Of a stretch of 64,000 nucleotides of DNA, positions 55,756-64,000 are shown in pieces; the stretch's first letter is position 1, and each line of letters begins with the position of its first letter. Source of the DNA: Cinnamomum chago. Lineage: Eukaryota; Streptophyta; Magnoliopsida; Laurales; Lauraceae. A model generated the notes under the pieces. It saw only the letters and a list, made by a program, of their open reading frames with translations, made no database searches and had not been told where the DNA came from. Location of the stretch: positions 27,888,501-27,952,500 of the forward strand of contig CP142452.1 in assembly GCA_038049695.1 (NCBI GenBank), given 5' to 3'. The position numbers and the translations under genes were made by a program.

Positions 55756-56895
55756 TGTAAGACCCCACCCCGAGTGACCTCGATTAGCATTAATTAAGTT
55801 CTGTTTTAGTTTTAAGCGTGTTTAGTAGATTTTGGTTAAGTTGGGAATAGAATAGATTTTGATATAACTTTGGGGCATTTTGATTGCTTAGTAATTAGTG
55901 GGGCCTTTTGGGGGTTCATTTTTATGACCTTGCATGTGCTTGGGGATTTATCGAAGATTCTTGCATTCATTGTTTTAATCCCCTTTTATTTGTATTGTTA
56001 ATCCCGACAACTTTTATGTTGATCCCGTTCCCGTTCGAGATCCCGAAACCCGATTTCCTAGCCTTGAGGGCAAAAAAGTCATTGTGCACTAAATCTGTAC
56101 CCAAAATTTGATATCCCCAAAACCCGCAAAACGTATACTTTTTGGAAACTAGATATTTCGACGATCATTTTTCTCTTCTTCATCGAATTCGTTCGAAGTC
56201 CCGAAAGTCGTGATTTCGGCCCTTGAATGTTTCTAGTGGTGGGACCCAACCCCATCTTCTATATAAGGAGAACCTTTCTCTCCTTTTCCCTTTTTCTAAC
56301 AAACTCCAATCCTAAGCTAGGGTTTTTCCCTTCCTTCCTTCTTCTTCTTGCTTCTCTATCCTCAATCCACTCCCAAACTTGCACCAATAGGAGATTTGAG
56401 GCCATCATCTTCTTCATTTCTGTGAGAGCTTTCTCTTAATAGCATTTGTGGAGAAAACCACCTAATCCAAGACCTCCTTTGGTACTAACCTAGCATTTTG
56501 AAGAACCCTCATGTAAGTAATCCTTCCCTTCTTTTGATATTGTGTTCTCCTAGCCTAAGGGAATCCCCATCTCTATTATTGAAGCCTCTTCCTCCCTATT
56601 CCATGTTTTGACTCTTTTAGGGTTTTGTTTTGGGGGTTTTTGCTTGTAGCTTGGATTCTTGGTTTGGAGGATCGTTAGAGCTTATTATTGTTTAGCTTGG
56701 ACCCAAGGCAAGTGGATGACTTGATTTTTATAAGCTTTCAATGGTTTTGGTATTTTCCACTCATGCCTATTTATTGCATTGATTTGAAATAAATGTTCAT
56801 GATAGAGCATTGATACTGCATTTATGTCATAGAGAGGTATTCGTGCATGGCATTTAATCTCTTCTTGTTTTGTCCCAAATGCACTTTGAGCAATG
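55756..56895 (+). repeat. Chromovirus-like LTR fragment
   Basis: Starts TGTAAGACCCCACCCC. A TATA box (CTATATAAGG, near 56260) with a downstream pyrimidine-rich leader fits an LTR promoter. The segment TTCGTTCGAAGTCCCGAAAG resembles part of the LTR at 11660. The end is not defined. Confidence 0.45.
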
Positions 56896-57022
56896 CTACT
56901 TGGACAAACTTTTTTGGCCAGAATTTGGCCAACCTATATGGTTTGCATTGAATATCACTATGATATTCAATGCAAACCATATAGGTTGGCCAAATTCTGG
57001 CCAAAAAAGTTTGTCCAAGTAG
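56896..57022. repeat. Perfect foldback: 62-bp arms, 3-base loop
   Basis: The arm CTACTTGGACAAAC... (56896-56957) is followed by CTA and then by its exact reverse complement (56961-57022) without a mismatch. The transcript of either strand would form the same near-perfect hairpin, and both strands give the same short open frame. TA next to CTTGG at each end could be a mariner-type target, but this is not established. Confidence 0.95.
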
Positions 57023-57198
57023 ACTTTTTGATGCACTTTTATGTGAAATGGTTTCCTTCCTTCTTTCTTTGTATTGGAGGTGATGTTGATGGAGGAGAAT
57101 GAAATGGATATTGTAAGAGATTTGATGTTTTTTGAATGAAGTTTTGGACTCTTCATTGGATGTATAAAAGAGGCTAGAAAGAGGTTGTAGAAGGAAGA

Positions 57199-59890
57199 TG
57201 TGAGGCCCCACCCCTTGTGGACCCTCACTTTTGCATTTGAATATTATAATTATATTATTTATTGTTAATTGTACTAATTAATATGAATTAGTAAGGGTAA
57301 ATAGATATTTTTCTAAGTTTTAGCCTCTTTTATAGGATTTAGGCTTATTGTGTATTTTATAGATTTATATGGTGTCTTTTTATAATTTTTGTAGGGTTTT
57401 AGGTGTTGAGGCCCTTACTAGTAAATAGTTTTTTTATAAGGGGGGTTTTCCACACTTGAGAACATTCTAGAATTTCCACCAAATGACCTAAATGCCCATG
57501 TCTTTATCCATATCTCTATACAACCTACAATGCCCTTTTGGTAATTGTCCCAAAACCCTAGCCTATATAAACTATACTATTGCATTGGAAAATGAACCCT
57601 AAATTCACTTTTAATTATCCCTCATTTACCTCTTATTTCACAAAACCCTAGCTAAAACCCTAGTTCTCCAAAAACCCTAATTTCAAGAAGAAGGGGGTCA
57701 CCTCCTACCTACTATTGCTAGGACTTTCTCTTGCTATTGTCATTTGCTATCCGGATTTGAGGCAAGTACCTTAAACAAGTTATCATAAAATGCATGTTTC
57801 TCTCATTTGATTCTTTAAATTTCAATTCAATTGATTTATTTCTGTTTAGAGCTACCTTTTGAGCTTGTTTTTATGGTTATTGGCCATTGATGGGTGAGTT
57901 TATCTCATTTGGAAGATCAATGGCCGGATGGATTGATGGATGGTTGGGCATTGAAGTGTTTTTATAATTTTATTTGTTTATTTGATGAATGGTGGTGAAT
58001 AGAAACAATTTGGTTAGAAATTGGATGAAGAGGGTGACTGTAGCAGGTCTCTGTAAACGGAATAGTGAGAGATTGGTTTCTTGCGTTGAGACCGGGACCC
58101 AGGTGGGCCACCTGATGGCCCATCTGATCCGTGGATCCGATGGGGGACCCACGGGCTACCCTAAAGGAGGTGGTCCCATAGGAATTGGACACCCCTGGCC
58201 CACCAACCAATAGCTTGATCAGTAGAGGACGAGCTTTAAGGGAAAAGAAAATCAGTTTTGTATTAGTGAAAGGTGGGACCCACTAGATGACCCAATGGTG
58301 GATCGGATCCCCACATCTGATAGTGGACCTAGGGGCGCACCTGATGGTGGTGGACCCGTGGGGATTGGATCCCATCTGGCCCCACATCTTAGGATTGCAC
58401 AGTTCGGGCGTTAAACACACAGGGGGTTTTTAGTTTTGTAAATCAGACCATGGCGGGGCCCACAGAGTGATTGATCACAATCTGGGCCGGTCATCTGACC
58501 GTATGGCCCTGGGCGTCCTAGATGGGGAGGCCTGATCTGAACCTCGATCAGTGGGGCCCACGATCGTTGAGACTCCATATCCCAAGCGCAGCGTTTCTGT
58601 GTCAAGTCCAGTTGCAGAACGTGTTTAGCGACAGAGAGAGGAAAGAGATGAAGTGGTGACGTGTGTGGAATGTGGATAAGTTTGAGTGTGGTCCAGTGGA
58701 ATGTGAGAATAAGGGAAAAGTGTGGTCCAGGGAAAAGTGTGGCTGATGACCTGAGAGCCTACATGAATATAAATAACAAAAGGGGGTGGCCAAATAGGTT
58801 ATGGATGGAGGGCTTTTCACCTGGGCACTTTTTCTTCTTTGTTTATTTTTAAGGAGTTGGTGGTCTGGGGTGTATGTGTATATGTGGTCATTACTTATGC
58901 TAAGAACTTAGAGTTTATTAAATAGTGTGCACCTAGCCCCCTTTCTTTTAGTTTCTAGAAAATTAGGATAAATACCTTAGTTATATTATTAATTTAATTA
59001 AATCCTTGAATTACTTTGGAGAGGGAATTAACATGCTACTTTTATAATTTTAGTTGACCCCATTAGCTTTAGGAATTAGAATAAAACCCTATAATTTCTA
59101 ATGAACACAAATTAGACCCTTAAGCCTTTAATGAACCCCATTAGATCCTTAAATTATTTTGAATGTAGAAAGGTATTGGATAAATCTTCAGGTTCTCTAG
59201 AATTATAAATTAAGATTTGTTTTATGTATCATTAATTGTAAATTTATTTTTGAATGGTGTCTTTGATTATCAATGTGCTAAACTAAGGTTTGATTTCTTT
59301 ATTATTATTATCATTCTTTAATTATCTTGAGATTTCCCTTAGTTCTTTATATGTTAAATTATATTGTTGTACCCTATTAATTGGATAAATGATACCCATT
59401 GACCATCCAAATGAACTTCTATCAATGTGCCAAGCACGAGTCAATGGTGTGGATCGACCTTGACTCGTGGGGATCACCAAGTAGGGTTTAGGGGTTGAAA
59501 TTATCAGTGATTCGACCCTTAAACGTAGTCAAAGATGCCCATAACTTCAGGAGCACCAAATATAACATTTTTGGCATCTGAGACTGCAGTTAGGGATCCA
59601 ATTATCTGATGAGGCCCTGAATCTGAGAGTGGATCATTACCTAGGTTGGACCCTTACTTTATTCCATTTGATCCTATTGCTTTGAGGTTATTATGCATTG
59701 TTCGTTTCTCATATCCTTGTTATTATTATAAACCTGTTAATTTAATGGTAAATGAAGGACCTAAACTTAGGACTTCCTAGAGGTGACCTGGTGATGTAGT
59801 TGAGTACATTTGACCCGTGTATGTGTCTAGGCGGGCCCTCATACGGCCTAAGTTGGATGTACGAACCCTAGGATGGATATCATCCACACA
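57199..59890 (+). repeat. Second chromovirus-like LTR block, next to the plastid insertion
   Basis: Starts TGTGAGGCCCCACCCC after a purine tract (AGAAGGAAGA). A TATA-like CCTATATAAACTATA lies near 57563, followed by repeated AAACCCTA words. Between 58090 and 58390 two imperfect copies of a GGGACCCA/GGTGGTCC-type block follow each other. The right limit is the junction with plastid sequence. Confidence 0.4.
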
Positions 59891-60450
59891 TATATGACTC
59901 TATGTAAGAAAAGATTTACCGGATTCTATTTTACGGGGTTGCAACTACCCATTGCAAGGAATTCAGTTCTTACAAGTAAATGCTCAATACCCAAGTAGGT
60001 TTCCAAATTTGATGGTCTCATGCTTTGTGATTAGTGTTTATCCCCACAATATCTCGAGTCTTCTTAATACAAAGGATTTCCTTGTTACTAATAAAGTCTA
60101 GCCTATGTTCTTCCTTAGATCCCTTGTTTCACTCCGATAGTATCATAGATTGGGATCGATGCAGAGGAAATGAATGCATTTCCATACTTTAAGTAAATAG
60201 ATAAAACATAATCTGGATCATGCCACATTACTTCATTTTATTTTATTCTATTGGATCTTACGGAGCCCGTTCATGCACAACATAACATGATTTGGTCTGA
60301 TCATAGAAAAGATTCTCCTAAAGCGAACCAGCCTATCCTCTGTAGGGGGACCTACGTGGTGGTTGGAACAGAGACACATTTGGTTGTGAATTCCAATGTG
60401 GCGGATAAAATCATATATTTGAACGGCCCAATCAATAGTTCAAGTCACAC

Positions 60451-60458
60451 ACTCCCAT
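60451..60458 (-). pseudogene. petD: petD exon 1 (cytochrome b6-f subunit IV), exon 2 missing
   Basis: The 8-nt exon ATGGGAGT is followed on the minus strand by GTGTGACTTG, the 5' end of the petD group II intron, about 190 bp downstream of petB as in plastid genomes. The intron runs to about 59890 and stops at the nuclear junction, so the coding exon 2 is not here. Confidence 0.75.
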
Positions 60459-60655
60459 AATCCATCTTCTCTTCGGAGAATGTACTTCAACTATTCGTAT
60501 CAAATAAAGAATACAATACTTCGTAGTTAGTTGAAGAGAAATATCCAAAAAGATGTCTTATTCTTTTCAATAATCCATATTTGTAGCAATAAAACACTAT
60601 TGTTCCTCCCCGAAATTATATATGATCGATTACAAATATCTATGATCTGTCTTCT

Positions 60656-62091
<1,436 letters not shown>

Positions 62092-62209
62092 ATTCCGGAA
62101 ATATCGAAACAACGGAATCCCACGGTCAAACTACCAGAATGGACTATAAATCTGAGTCCTAAGTGATTCATTTTTGATTGAAAAGCTAGGGCTTCTGGTT
62201 CTTATGGAC

Positions 62210-62431
62210 CTAATTCATTGAAATTCCATCCAGTAAAATGGAAGAATTATAAATCTCTAAAATAATAGATAGGAATATCACAAATAGAGCCATTGCGACA
62301 CCCATAAATGGGGTGGTTCCCCATCCATGAGCCACTTTACCATATTCTGAATTCAATGGTTTCAATAAATCCCCTGTAATAGTTCGTCTTGGCCCAGATC
62401 TAGCACTACCCTCAACGGTTTGTGTAGCCAT
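62210..62431 (-). CDS. psbH: psbH (photosystem II phosphoprotein H), intact frame in the NUPT
   Basis: 73 residues, [20 protein letters not shown] at the start, with the single membrane helix [16 protein letters not shown] and the normal end DGISMN. In plastids this small subunit stabilises PSII. The frame is intact, but in the nucleus it has no visible promoter or transit peptide, so it is unlikely to be functional. Confidence 0.9.
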   Translation of the reverse strand: MATQTVEGSARSGPRRTITGDLLKPLNSEYGKVAHGWGTTPFMGVAMALFVIFLSIILEIYNSSILLDGISMN

Positions 62432-62526
62432 AAATACTATTGCATTGGTTGAGATCTGTTGACTTTGTATACTATTCCGTTGTAAATAAACGATCTTATC
62501 GTAGCATAGATCCATCGTGGTCTTGA

Positions 62527-62670
<144 letters not shown>

Positions 62671-62677
62671 TTGAAGT

Positions 62678-62886
<209 letters not shown>

Positions 62887-63053
62887 TTACAATTATAGCT
62901 TCCACACCTGTTCATTTAGGATTATTTCCCAGATAAAGAAAGGACAAGAGCAAAGAAAGGCGATGATTCAAATCAATATTTCTACGGTACCTTATGTCAA
63001 ATAAAAAAAATCAAATATAGAGGCGAAAGATACCGGAGCAATGTTGTATCAGA

Positions 63054-64000
<947 letters not shown>

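Overview
This window is nuclear DNA of a flowering plant. Three things show this: multi-exon genes with GT-AG introns, a dense and nested load of plant transposon families (Ty1/copia, Ty3 chromovirus, L1 and RTE LINEs, hAT, MULE and PIF-like elements), and a block of plastid DNA embedded at the right end. Long, transposon-filled introns and degraded LINEs suggest a large, slowly purged genome. I cannot name the species.

Layout. 1-4702: Ty1/copia element with one long open frame but a reverse transcriptase active site short of one aspartate. 5175-5954: a small hAT-like candidate and a 5'-truncated LINE with target-site duplication. 6135-8199: four exons encoding the C-terminal TPR half of a ROF1/FKBP62-type immunophilin; the FKBP-domain exons are not in the window. 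9271-11649 plus LTR: a broken chromovirus pol. 11700-16200: AT-rich sequence with a TRIM-like candidate. 16575-18367: a decayed genomic duplicate of NC2-alpha, fused in reading frame to an unrecognised coiled-coil gene (to 20243). 21076-24760: degraded L1 LINE on the minus strand. 24985-33863: non-autonomous elements, several with intact target-site duplications, including a MULE inside a hAT element and a nested palindrome.

34604-52427: the principal gene, NC2-alpha (DRAP1, Dr1-associated corepressor, NF-YC-like). Its six exons assemble into an uninterrupted 280-residue frame. Introns 1 and 3 are about 6 kb and 10 kb. Intron 3 holds a complete non-autonomous LTR element carrying only gag-protease remnants (46993-50861), L1 and RTE remnants and a (CA)n array. 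53012-55025 is a repeat copy split by a 1.3 kb MULE. 55756-59890 is LTR-like sequence containing a perfect 62-bp-arm foldback.

About 59890-64000: a nuclear plastid insertion (NUPT) carrying petD exon 1 and part of its intron, petB with its group II intron, psbH, psbN, psbT and part of psbB in normal plastid order. petB and psbB carry frameshifts, so the block is a decaying copy and not a working operon.

I did not find a coherent undescribed biochemical system. The most interesting points are: the NC2-alpha duplicate fused to a coiled-coil exon, with a four-codon upstream ORF kept in both copies; the perfect 127-bp foldback; the nested double-hairpin repeat; the gag-only LTR element; and a family of hAT-like elements whose ends and duplications can be read directly. 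Element boundaries rest on visual alignment, and no database search was possible.
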